From Isoetes engelmannii (taxonomy: Eukaryota; Streptophyta; Lycopodiopsida; Isoetales; Isoetaceae), in contig JAANSK020251829.1 of NCBI GenBank assembly GCA_011763485.2, positions 2,131 to 23,095 of the forward strand: a stretch of DNA of 20,965 bases, given 5' to 3'. The notes beneath the pieces were generated by a model that saw only the letters and a list, made by a program, of their open reading frames with translations, was not told where the DNA came from and did not search any database. Of this stretch, positions 1 through 12,702 are shown one piece after another. Within the stretch, counting starts at the first letter, position 1. Each line of letters begins with the position of its first letter. Position numbers and translations under genes: made by a program.

Positions 1-150
1 AGATGGATAAATATAGAATGGAATTGAATTGAATTGGATTGAATTAAGTAGGTTTTTGCCATCCACAGAGAAGGAAGATGGATAAATATAGAATGGAATT
101 GAATTGAATTGGATTGAATTAAGTAGGTTTTTGCCATCCACAGAGAAGGA
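1..150. repeat. Perfect 2 x 75-bp tandem repeat with retroposon-like tail
   Basis: Positions 1-75 and 76-150 are identical base for base. Read on the minus strand, each unit carries TCTGTGGATGGCAAAAA (53-69 and 128-144) followed by a degenerate AATTC-type pentamer run. That motif resembles the 3' end seen at 7415-7430 and 13276-13290, so each unit looks like the end of a retroposon with its simple-repeat tail, later duplicated. The left edge is cut by the window, so more copies could lie outside. Confidence 0.8.
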
Positions 151-294
151 AGCTCCTATGTGTAAATATAGATTTTGGAGCCGAGCCAAATTTGACCTAT
201 ATATGGCTTTTACATATGTGCAATTTAGAGTTACCTATCCAAGTTTTTTATGGTGGAAGCTCATCAAAGTGTAAAGAATATATGAAATGGAAGT

Positions 295-1531
<1,237 letters not shown>

Positions 1532-2184
1532 GCCAGAAGAATCCATGTTCTGTTTGTGTATGACAGCTCTGTGCCAACGAGTCTGGTGCAAGTCAAGAAC
1601 ACGGTATTTTCCGAAGGCCACTAAAAGGGTCCTACATATCAAACAAAATATTCATCCTTTGACTCCCCAAACTTACAGATCTCATGTTTGGCATGGATTG
1701 TCTTTTCTCGGAAGTGCTTGGCGGCACGATAGCTAGTCAAATTTGACACTTTATCCTCCCTTTAGAACCGACCGAATCTCCCGAACCATCCACCCCACAA
1801 ATGTCTTCTTCTTTCATTATTCTACTTTATTAAAGTTGGAGAACCATTAGTACTTGTTGTTCCCTTATGAACCTGTCAAACTACAATGGACAATTTTATG
1901 GGGAACTCTAGCATCCTTCCCGTTAAATGTCCAAATCAGAATCCCGTGTTTATCGCCGGCCGCCAACGTGGTTAATCCTGCCAACTGATATCTGCCACGA
2001 AGAACTGCGTGGTTTGAAGCCCGAAACCAACTGTTTTTACCCGTTTTTTTTTTTTTCTCGATCCGGCTCTGTTTTGCCTCAAATCTCTTTCTATCTTTAT
2101 CAACCTGGCATAATAGAGGTAGACAAAGTGATTGGGATGCTTTTTAGACCAGATCAAGCCACGCATGGAGGAGTAAGGACCATG
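1532..2184. other. Upstream spacer, no gene seen
   Basis: Presumed promoter-distal region of the proximal peroxidase. Open frames here are short and match nothing I recognise. A T tract lies around 2045-2057. No RNA gene or mobile element could be supported. Confidence 0.5.
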
Positions 2185-2225
2185 CGATCAAAGTTTCTAC
2201 CCCATCCGATCAAAGTTTCTTCCCC
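2185..2225. repeat. Two copies of a 22-bp-spaced direct repeat
   Basis: CGATCAAAGTTTCTACCCC at 2185-2203 recurs at 2207-2225 with one change. It sits directly before the 31-bp minisatellite. Confidence 0.7.
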
Positions 2226-2250
2226 TCGTCGGATTAACCATTTTTTCATC

Positions 2251-2388
2251 CCGATTAATCACCTGGCTGATATTGGATGGCCGGATTAATCACCCTGGCT
2301 GATATCGGATGGTCGGATTAACCACTTGGCGGATACCAGATGGCACCACTGCTTTATGGTCGGATTAACCACATCCTCGGTGATAAAT
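2251..2388. repeat. Degenerate ~31-bp minisatellite, about four copies
   Basis: Units at 2251-2280, 2281-2312, 2313-2343 and 2360-2388 share the core CGGATTAAYCAC followed by a TGGCTGATA-like stretch and GATGG. A 16-bp interruption separates the third and fourth units. A further partial core (GTCGGATTAACCA) lies at 2229-2240. Copies differ by a few bases and 1-2 bp indels, so this is old slippage or unequal exchange. Confidence 0.75.
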
Positions 2389-3275
2389 ACAGAGTTCCGT
2401 TAAAATTTTGAATTTTTTGGCATACAAAAGAATTCTGAGGCCTTTGTTTACTCCTTCCAGTTAATTTAAATTATACAAGAAAAATTTGTCTAAGGTTTTT
2501 AGAATTTGCCATACACTGCATGCAAATCAATCTATGGCTTTGGTTCCTTTTCGCACTTCCAAATTAGTATATAATTTTGAGAAAATCAGATAGACGTATA
2601 ATATGGCCGACGCACATGGCAAGATGTCTCTCCAACTAAATGGTCCAAATTGGTTTTCCAAAACAATTGATTACTACTACTTCAACCATCAATAAGGAAA
2701 CATCATAAGCAAATGCTAACGTAAATTTATAATGCATGGATAGGTTGCAAAACAATTTTTCATAGTAGGATAGAGACAAGTCATGGTGTACTAGTTGGTT
2801 GTCACTATCTTAGATGACATGGTCTATCAACTAGCTTTCACTTCTCAACAACCTTCTACTTTCTTATACGACTATAGACCCATGCATTTCATTAATTTTC
2901 AAAGAAAAATTCCAACATTGGATCTAATGGGGACAATATATCACATGTTTTTGTTTTTCAAGAAGCTTCTATTTATAATCTCGTCATGTATGAACTGAAT
3001 GATCCCTCTTCCTCTCCCCCAACATATAAGCAAGTCATTTACCCATGCTTAGAATCCTTTAAAAAAATGACTAATTTTGTAGCTATACATCTATAGCAAT
3101 GGATAATTTGTAATGGTAATAAGGTAAAAATTTTAAGATAGACACGTTGGAGATAGTATCTAGTCATATCTCAACGGCTAAGAAGATTAGCTTCTCCGAG
3201 TTTAGAGATGGAATATCTAAAGTGTCTAAATTCAATGGTCGTACATTGTACATATATTGTGTCTCCATGTAGTAT
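2389..3275. other. Unassigned AT-rich spacer
   Basis: No coding homology, RNA gene or element ends recognised. Part of the right end may belong to the LINE that follows, whose 5' limit I could not fix. Confidence 0.5.
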
Positions 3276-3601
3276 GTGGTATGGTATAGCCAGACTTTTC
3301 ATCTAGCTATAGGATGGTTGCTTTGGACTATCTGGGAAAGATGCAAACTGATAATCTTCAAAGGCTTGGATGTGGCAGATAACTGTGTTCTCCAAGAAGC
3401 TCAAGGTCGCATTGCTAAGTCGTATCATTGTTTCTCACTTGTCCCTCGTAAGAGGCGATTGGCTTTCAGGATTTTTTTGGATGTGCGCTCTGAGTATATG
3501 CTTATCCGTTGAGATTTTTATTCCTATCTTTGTATTTATAGCTGTATTTGATTCTTTGATTAAATAAAGTCTGACGTCCTCTAAAAAAAAAAAAAAAAAA
3601 A
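3276..3601 (+). mobile_element. 5'-truncated LINE (L1-like) 3' end with poly(A)
   Basis: Plus-strand translation from 3276 gives AIGWLLWTIWERCKLIIFKG. This matches the W-x-IW-x-ER-x4-IF pattern found near the C terminus of plant L1-like reverse-transcriptase proteins, after the zinc-knuckle (zf-RVT) region. The reading frame stops near 3512. It is followed by AATAAA at 3563-3568 and an uninterrupted A run at 3583-3601. Frame, polyadenylation signal and tail in that order indicate a retroposed 3' end. The reverse-transcriptase core and 5' part are absent. I found no target-site duplication: the sequence after the tail was not recognised upstream. A processed pseudogene is the alternative. Confidence 0.65.
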
Positions 3602-4775
3602 CTATATCATCACCACTCTCCATAATGCCAACTCATGCATTGGAGTAATCTTGATTGAAAGCATGCATTGGGGCAATCTATAATCCCCTAGCACCTTGTT
3701 CGAGAAAATTAGCACTCTGGAAGACTACACTTTGGTTGCCATCTTCTTTAGCAATTAGAGTGCATATAAGATAACAGAGATGGTGGAGTAAATAGAAATG
3801 GTAACTAAGTAACTAGGATTCTGGCAAACTCTAATTCTGTGAAAGCTCTCAAGGCAATAGTCGCAAGGCAATAAGTCCACAACTCACCAAAGGTGGTATC
3901 ATGTTAAGGGATTATTCATTCTAGAAAGATGTATCAAAGAAACTTCTAGGCCAAAGTTCTACTTGCAATCATGCCATAATCTTCCCAATTATACAAACAA
4001 TATGCAACAATTTCCTTGGTGTCACAAACACAACAACAAACTCTTTAAACATTTGTCGTGGGCGGGGAGAGAAGATACACGGGCTGGCTTGATGGGAAGC
4101 ACGAACCAGGTATGCATTTTGTATGATCGGGGTTATCTGTTTATCTTGTATGTCTGCGCTCATCATTGATTGTCTTTGGTGTGATGGTGTGGGTCGCGCC
4201 AAAAATTTAGTCTATCTGGTTTCATGTATGAGCGTTAATACTGACTTCTACCATTAGTGAAATGCATCCTCACCAAATCCTATGCAAATCAAAGACTATA
4301 ATCCATGCATCTATCCAATCCATGTACCATGTTAGGTCTTAACATAGTGCATTTAGGTGACTTACTGGACATTCACACCCGCAGTGAAGTTAACTTCTAC
4401 CATTTAATTAAGTTAACTTCAAGTGGGCGATTGTCTTCACACCAAGGAATTTGGTTAAGCTAACTTAACGGGAAACCCATTTGCACATATAGTTGAGAAG
4501 CTTGGTTAGAAATAATTGAACAAGATAGGTTTGCACACCTAGTTAAGTTAGATTAAGGGCATGAGCATAGTAAACAAACATATTATAAGAAGTTGAAACA
4601 TAACAACTTACTTAGGGACAATGGTACTTAGATGCAAAGGTGACTTGTTATGCTAGGATAGATTGTGGTTTTTCATTTAATGCAGAAAGTCTGCTTAATT
4701 GTACAATTAAAATACATTATTGTATGAGTTTGGATATGGAGAAGACAACAGAACGTGCTTAACAATGAAACAATG
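3602..4775. other. Spacer below the distal peroxidase; short palindromes
   Basis: No gene seen. GAAGTTAACTTC at 4386-4397 is a perfect 12-bp palindrome, and AAGTTAACTTC recurs at 4410-4420. Related GTTAAG/CTTAAC strings continue to about 4555, which may be the decayed end of a MITE. The last ~80 bp should hold the 3' UTR of the minus-strand peroxidase; only a weak AATAAT-like signal is visible. Confidence 0.45.
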
Positions 4776-7061
<2,286 letters not shown>

Positions 7062-7186
7062 AGGGCTCTCTCCCTCCCTCCCTCCCCCCCCCCCCCAATT
7101 CCCTTAACATCGACGAGCTATGCAAAGTTCGGGCGGTCAGACATTAGAAGAAATGGGCAATGAATCGCGGGGGGAGGGGGGGGGGG
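7062..7186. repeat. C-rich tract and G-rich tract in opposite sense
   Basis: A CTCC-type microsatellite runs into 13 C (7084-7096). About 70 bp on, the same strand has GGGGGG-A-G11 at 7169-7186. The two could pair as a hairpin, or form G-quadruplex and i-motif structures. Runs this long are also assembly-error hotspots. Confidence 0.7.
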
Positions 7187-7391
7187 CTCAGCAATTGTTC
7201 TTGACCAGTGGCCCGCAAACCTCTGGTTAGGGTATTCCTAGGGGTTCCCCCCATTCAGTTACCCCTTTGCTGCCCCTTTGCTTTGGTTTTGGAATTCCAT
7301 TTTTTCCATATTTATATTATATGATTGTTTGGTGATGGGGTTTATTCCCCTTTGTATATGTTTTGTTGGGCTTATGCCCCCTGCTTATATT

Positions 7392-7450
7392 GGGTCCCAT
7401 AACCCGATTGGGTTTCTGTGGACGATAAAATGCTTATCTTATCTTATCTA
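7392..7450 (+). mobile_element. Retroposon 3' end with (CTTAT)n tail
   Basis: GGGTCCCATAACCCGATTGG followed by a 3' terminus TCTGTGGACGATAAAA (7415-7430) and then a short CTTAT pentamer run. The block aligns with the minus-strand block at 13313-13276, which ends in the same GTGGACGATAAAA but carries a TATTC tail. A shared end plus a different simple-repeat tail is the mark of target-primed retroposition. Upstream sequence to about 7190 may belong to the same element, but I cannot bound it or tell LINE from SINE. Confidence 0.55.
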
Positions 7451-7511
7451 TTCTCTTTATACTAATTCTATTATCTATAGTTTTGTCTCTATTTTCTCTC
7501 TCTATCAAACA

Positions 7512-7783
7512 CCCTAAAACCTCCTTTGGTTTGGGTGCATATTCACACGAGGGTGACTCCGCGCAACAAGAGTTGTTGGATGGGCATATTCATGGCATAT
7601 GCCTTGATTTGGACCGTAGATAGCGTGTGATAGTTGCGAAATATTATAAGGTTTGAGGCAATATATTAAATGGTGTTGGTTTCATATATGTATCGTACGG
7701 TTTAAGGTAGTGTAAAAGGGGCTCTCACTGCCTTATGTCATTCCCCGTGTGAATATGCACCCAAACCAAAGAGGGTTTTAGGG
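7512..7783. mobile_element. 272-bp MITE with ~38-bp terminal inverted repeats
   Basis: The left end, CCCTAAAACCTCCTTTGGTT onward (7512-7549), is the reverse complement of 7783-7746 with about two mismatches in 38 bp. The inverted repeats share TTTGGGTGCATATTCACACG. The interior has no coding potential. Size, long inverted repeats and lack of genes fit a non-autonomous DNA transposon. No clear target-site duplication is visible, so the superfamily is not assigned. Confidence 0.8.
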
Positions 7784-9273
7784 GGAATTTAATTTTAAAG
7801 TGTTGGATGTAATAGTTTATGTTGTAAGAAAATTTGGGCCCCTTTGGGGCCAGGTACTATAGATGTTAAGGAAAGGTCATAATATAATATACGGTTTGTG
7901 TTTTTGTAAATACATTATGAATCCTTAGGGCCCGTAAGAATTCTGTGACTTTCATAAGGAACATAGAGCTTATCAAGACAATTACCTAATGGTGAATTTC
8001 TTTGATCCATGTGCTTCCTTAGCAACGATTCTTTCATCTGCTCTAAATCCCGTGTGACATTTAGTGAGCAAATACCCGGAGCATCAAAGATCACTGAGAC
8101 TCGTGAATCTGTGAAAGGCCCATCTGGCCAAAACTTGGCCTTAACACTGGCGCCGATTGTTGGGGTATGAAGCTCCAGATCAATTTTTCTCTCTTCTTTT
8201 TTCTCATTTCTTGATGTTCTTGGCTGATTTCTCGAATATCTCTCGCTGCCCTTCAAGCTCATGATTGATCTTTCACATATTAGTCCATTTAGCCCATTTA
8301 GTCTTTTAGCGTTGAAGCCCATCAAGCTGGGGCGGAGGAAAGCAGATCTTACCCCTCGGAACTGCTGGTGATTCTTTGTGTTTTCAGTCATGAAGCTCAT
8401 CAAGCTCATCCTTAGTTATGAAGCTGATGATTCTTTGTGTTTAGTTTTCTTAACCCTGCTATTTAATGTTCAGATTTCAAGATGCAGCAACAGAGTCTCA
8501 GTTTTGTCTACAAAATATAAGAATATGATTCTTTTTTTTCCCTTCCATTCTGCCATTTGGACCTTTTCTGCCATTCTTCCAGCCCATTTTCCCTTCATTT
8601 GATCATTCTATCTTCAATTTTTTACCAAATTCATCCATGTTCTTCCTGATCTGCACATCAAAGAAAATATAAACCGATTCTTACATTTCTGTGCCAATTT
8701 TTCACTTCTGTTTAGTTTTTACAGAGGGCCAGCTTCTTGGCCAGCCCCCTTTTCATCTTGCAAAAATATCCACAAAAAAACATGGGAAAAACTTGGGAAA
8801 GCCTAAAGCACAATTACATGGGCTTGCCCTTATATAGGCAAACCCTAAATATTAGCTCTACATCCAAAACGATCTAGGCCCTACAATACTCATAAAGGTA
8901 TTTACAATATTACACATTTGCACATGTTAACCCCAAGGGTTAACAAGCATTTTTCATAGATTAAAATACATTTAAGTAAATCACAGATTCTTTTCTAGAT
9001 TCAATAAAAATTGCTCAATCATCCAATCACGTATAGTATATTACTTAATCCATTAGAGAATATAGTTGCTTGCACATGTGCAAGAGGATCCAGCACAAAA
9101 GCACAATAATTTCTGCACATTATAATACCACATATTTTCAGCAAGAAAAGAAAAACTCTTTGCGACAAAACATCCCCCCAATATAACCTTGGAGGATGGA
9201 CGCGAAAACAGTAAGTAATCCAGTGTACATGTTAGCATGTTGCGCTTGTTATTAGTCTAGACTAGATGCCAGC
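7784..9273. other. Unassigned region; possible LTR-element debris
   Basis: An open frame of 164 codons lies on the minus strand at 8409-7915, but it matches nothing I know. On the plus strand TGGCGCCG at 8148, right after TTAACAC, resembles the tRNA-Asp primer-binding site of Gypsy elements, though it is degenerate past eight bases. On the minus strand CCTATATAAGGGC near 8837-8825 looks like an LTR-type TATA box. A local duplication around TGATTCTTTGTGTTT occurs at about 8370-8440. These hints do not add up to one defined element. Confidence 0.3.
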
Positions 9274-9497
9274 TTATTTGTAGTACTCATTTTTGTTGTT
9301 CAGACATTTGACAATTTCTTCACATAAAACAGACCATTGTTCTCCATATTGCTTATTATGATCTGGATGGTAATGGAGAATAGCTTTCCTGAGTGTTGTC
9401 TTCACCATAGATTTCTCAAGGGAACCAAGAGTGTTGTCTTCACCATAGATTTCTCAAGGGAACCAAGATGCTGCTTTGTGGAATCTGGATTAGGGTG
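9274..9497 (-). pseudogene. J-domain (DnaJ-like) fragment, frameshifted
   Basis: Minus-strand translation gives LRKAILHYHPDHNKQYGEQW, then SVLCEEIVKCLNN and a stop at 9276-9274. The HPD tripeptide, the basic helix before it and the helix after it match the J-domain that stimulates Hsp70 ATPase. The YG-x2-W-x-VLCEEI-x3-LN ending is the style of plant J-domain proteins in which this is the C-terminal part. Just upstream, a 38-bp segment (LGSLEKSMVKTTL) is duplicated in tandem. Since 38 is not a multiple of three, the duplication puts the upstream part out of frame and brings a stop. An in-frame TAG also precedes the fragment at 9500-9498. Only about 60 residues remain, so it is a broken fragment or a single decayed exon. 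Confidence 0.7.
9391..9466. repeat. Perfect 38-bp tandem duplication
   Basis: 9391-9428 and 9429-9466 are identical (start GAGTGTTGTCTTCACC). The duplication lies inside the minus-strand J-domain fragment and shifts its frame. Perfect identity implies it arose recently compared with the surrounding decay. Confidence 0.9.
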
Positions 9498-9509
9498 CTA
9501 CGGGGTTGA

Positions 9510-10048
9510 GACTTAAAAGACTCTACCACAGTTAGGGAGTCTTTAGAATCTTTGCACACATAGCTTAATAAAGCAAAGACATTGGTGAAGGATTGTACAA
9601 GTAAGTTGCGATTCTACCTTCTTATAAATTGTCGAAAAATTGTATGTGATGCTCAGCAACTTACTAGAGATATCGGTAAATCCCTGGAGCTCCTCTCTCT
9701 TGCAACTACTGAAATTTCTATGGATATTAGGCATAATGTGAATCATCTTAAGGATCAAGTGATGGGCATAGAATATCAGCCTCACATTGTAGGTTGCAAA
9801 TTGTGGACAAACTAGAGCAGGGAGTAAAGCAGCATAGGACAGACCAGGGTTTTGCTAATGCCATGATTGTTGAAATTGCAAGAGCTGTGGGGGTTCTTGT
9901 GGAACCCTCTGAGATCAAGAGAGAACTTGCTAGTTTCAGAAGAGAGATAGAACACCTAGCAGAGAATAAGCAGCGAGAAGAAGAGAATTTTATGGTGCAA
10001 ATTATTTCGCTTCTTTCACAAGCAGATTCAGCATATACTTCTGAGTAT
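9510..10048 (+). pseudogene. U-box E3 ligase (PUB43/44-like) N-terminal domain, decayed
   Basis: The plus strand carries, in two frames, the helical N-terminal domain of plant U-box ubiquitin ligases of the PUB43/44 (SAUL1) type. Recognisable blocks are LNKAKTLVKDCTSKLRFYLL, LTRDIGKSLELLSLATTEIS, then VDKLEQGVKQHRTDQGFANA, VEIARAVGVLVEPSEIKREL and MVQIISLLSQADSAYTSE. Damage: an in-frame TGA before the first block (9507-9509), TAG at 9561-9563, and a one-base frame change near 9790. After SAYTSE the homology stops; no U-box (CPI-x-E-x-M-x-DPV pattern) or armadillo repeats were found up to 11.8 kb. The piece would not give a ligase. It lies back to back with the J-domain fragment, only 12 bp away. 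Confidence 0.72.
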
Positions 10049-10054
10049 ATGCTG
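10029..10054. repeat. Perfect 10-bp inverted repeat, 6-nt loop
   Basis: CAGCATATAC (10029-10038) and GTATATGCTG (10045-10054) flank TTCTGA. It sits exactly where homology to the U-box protein ends and may mark the truncation point. Confidence 0.7.
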
Positions 10055-11818
10055 ATATATTCCTTTGGAGAAATAAATAATATAAATCTAACGTTGATGG
10101 GCTTTCTCTTGGCAACAAGGAAGTCTCTTCTGTAGACATCATGATATAGCTCCCAGATTTGAGAAGCGTGTCTATACATCATTATTTAGACTGCTCTTGG
10201 GCAAGCATACATGTCTATTTAAGATTAAGTTAAAAACATAGACCAATGAGAGTTTTCTATAAAGTGCATGTTGTAAGGGTTAGTGATGATGTGTGTTGTA
10301 TGTCCCCATAGCTAACGGCGTCTATATTCTGGCAATTCTTCTGGTATTCCCAGCAGAAATAGCTTTTTGGCACAGCATTGCGTATAGTTTGCTTCCCAGC
10401 AGTATTTTGATTTTGATGGAGTGTTTATATCTACGTTGTGGTCAGGCCCAGTGCTCTTGATGTCAACAATGATTCTAGTATGCACATATTGATAAAGAGT
10501 TCTTCCAACCCGTATTTCTGTTTGTTTTGTTTCTTAAAAGACGAAGAATAGTTTAGCTATTAGACCATTTATGTCACCAGTTCATAGTGTTTCATTGATG
10601 TAGTGTTAGTCAGAGGCAGTAAAGTTAGAATGGAGATAGGTGCATTGCATCAATCAGGTTAAATCCTATATTTGAACTATACTTTTAATTGATATGGCTC
10701 AAGTGAATTCCTTGGATTAATTGGACAAGGGGTAGTGCATTGAACTCCTACACATAAAATAAATTGTCAAGCCTAGAATATCACAAAAGGAAGATGAAAG
10801 GAGAAGAAACGTATAGTTTAAGTAAACTTTTTTTTAATCCTTCTGATGCACCTTTAGATCATTCTAGACAGGATCTTTGTTTGTGTCATTTCTGTAAACT
10901 GCAGTTTTTAAGAACTTGTGTTGAATTTAAGCGTTTAACATGGCATGTCCTATAATGTCCATTTAATGTTATAGCTACCTCAATGCAGGCAAATAGTCTC
11001 TTCTCTCTGTCTGGGCTCCTTGTCAAGTGGAAAAAAGCTGAACTCTGCTATCGTGCTCGAATGGTTCAAAAGAAGCCGATATAAGCCAAGGCATTTGTGG
11101 ATATGTGTCATGTTACTGCAAAGGAGGAGTTGCTTTGATGCTCCTGCAGACATAGTGTAAATTCGTTAGTCTCTTCATGTTAAACTTCTTGAAACTAGTA
11201 GTGAATGGTAGCTTGGCTTGAGCTGCTCTCTAGATGTATATTAACTGGAAGCAACCGTTATCAGCTACAAAAAATTAAGAGAATGACATCAAAACATTAG
11301 AAGGAAAAAAGTTTATCATAAGAGAGACTTGACTAAAACGAGCTGGACCAATTGTATCCTTAATCACTGAGGCAGAAATGGAGCTGCGAAGGTGGCTTTG
11401 TTTTACTCGGTTCGTCGAAAAACGTGGACATCATGCAAGATTGTGATCATATAGTTGAGTATGTAAGGATTGTAAGGCATCAAGGCTAGGAGCATCTTCT
11501 CACTAGTAGGACCAACATGATTTAGAGATGATGTCACACGAAGAATCTACTCTTATTAAATAGAAGAGATGTACAAATGAACCATTGGGTCCTTATTTGT
11601 AATTTATGGTGGTCCTTATACATTTGGTGTTTGCGATTATTTTGATTGCAACAACCATCCAAGTCAACAAACACCATATTGGATGCTAAAGCCCTTTGCT
11701 AGAATAAACCAGATGGACTGTCTTTAATGGTCAATATCATTCTGGAAAATGAAGCAGAACAAGTTTCATTTTAGAATATAATAGAGGTCACTATATCGAG
11801 CACGAGTCAATTCTAAAG
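10055..11818. other. Unassigned spacer
   Basis: I looked for the missing U-box and armadillo parts on the plus strand and found none. Open frames are short and unlike known proteins. No element ends or RNA genes seen. The right edge adjoins the first TRIM LTR. Confidence 0.45.
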
Positions 11819-12100
11819 TGTAACGTTCCTAACCGACATGCCCTTAACCAACTGGGCAAAACCGTCTAGATGTTTATGAGTAGTCGCTTCTATCCATTTA
11901 TGTCGATATCTCGAGAACGCCCCACATGCACATTCAAGGATCGAATACTCGGGCGGTCTATCATGGGCCCGTTACAATCTCTCCCACTAAAACTATGCTC
12001 GACGAGCATCCAAGGCTATACCATGTCTATGTCATACCATGCCACAATGATTACTATGATTACCAAATCTGTGCAAATTACACATGTATATAGGCACCCA
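11819..12100 (-). mobile_element. TRIM-like element A: LTR plus partial interior, inverted
   Basis: LTR A at 11819-11976 is 158 bp and bounded by TGTAACG...CGTTACA inverted ends. On the minus strand it is preceded by a purine-rich AGTGGGAGAGAT (11988-11977), the polypurine-tract position. The interior continues to about 12100, where the element's own primer-binding site and 5' LTR should follow. Instead the sequence turns into the primer-binding site of the oppositely oriented copy. The CACATGTATATAGGCACCCA arm (12081-12100) is complementary, with one mismatch, to CCATGGGTGC...CATGTG about 40 bp on, so A and the next copy form a large foldback. Confidence 0.8.
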
Positions 12101-12697
12101 TGGTATCAGAGCAGGTCTCGAGTTCGAGTCTCCATGGGTGCCTATATGCATGTGTAACTTGGTAAACTTAGTAACCTTCCAGTCAGTGGTATACTGGTTG
12201 AGTCATAGTCTTGGATGCTCGAGGACGAGAATAGTTCTAGTGGGAGAGATTATAACGAGCTCATGGTAGACTGCTCGAGTATTTGATCCTTGAATGTGCA
12301 TGTGGGGCATTCCTGAGACACCGGCATAAATGGGTAGAGGCGACTACTCATAAACGTCTAGACGATTTTGCCCAGTTGGTTAAGAGCATGTCGGTTAGGA
12401 ACGTTACAGTTGGTATCAGAGCAGGGCTCGAGTTCGGGTCTCCATGGGGGTATCTATGACTTGGATACCATTGGACGATATGGTCTTGGATTAGTTTTGG
12501 ACACCATTGGATGGTGTGGTCTGTGGTCTTGACAAGCATAACTCTAGTGGGAGAGATTTAACAGACCCATCAGAGACTGCTCGAGTAGATCTTGATGTGG
12601 CGTTTCCTCATACCACCACAAGAGGGTGGGGTGGTTCCCATAAACATCCCGATGTTTTGGCCAGTTGATTAGGCGGGGGTGGATAAGGAACATTACA
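12101..12697 (+). mobile_element. TRIM-like element B: interior-LTR-interior-LTR array
   Basis: In order on the plus strand: primer-binding site TGGTATCAGAGC (12101-12112, complementary to the 3' end of plant initiator tRNA-Met), 150-bp interior, polypurine tract AGTGGGAGAGAT (12239-12250), LTR of 158 bp (12251-12408, ends GGAACGTTACA), GT, a second TGGTATCAGAGC (12411-12422), interior, a second AGTGGGAGAGAT (12546-12557), and a diverged 140-bp LTR (12558-12697, ends GGAACATTACA). No coding capacity. This is the LTR-interior-LTR design of terminal-repeat retrotransposons in miniature, here in the tandem form made by recombination. The last LTR matches only at its ends and in short blocks, so it may be from a different subfamily. 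Confidence 0.85.
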
Positions 12698-12702
12698 GTT
12701 AT

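Noticed and set aside
3583-3640. Target-site duplication after the LINE poly(A)
   Set aside because: The sequence after the A run was not found again upstream of the coding remnant.
8148-8165. TGGCGCCG...TTGGGG as a tRNA-Asp primer-binding site of a Gypsy element
   Set aside because: Only the first eight bases match well; no LTR boundaries, second LTR or gag-pol sequence accompany it.
7915-8409. 164-codon open frame on the minus strand
   Set aside because: No domain, motif or composition that I recognise, no promoter or splice context, and nearby hints of LTR-element debris. Length alone is not enough in this AT-rich DNA.
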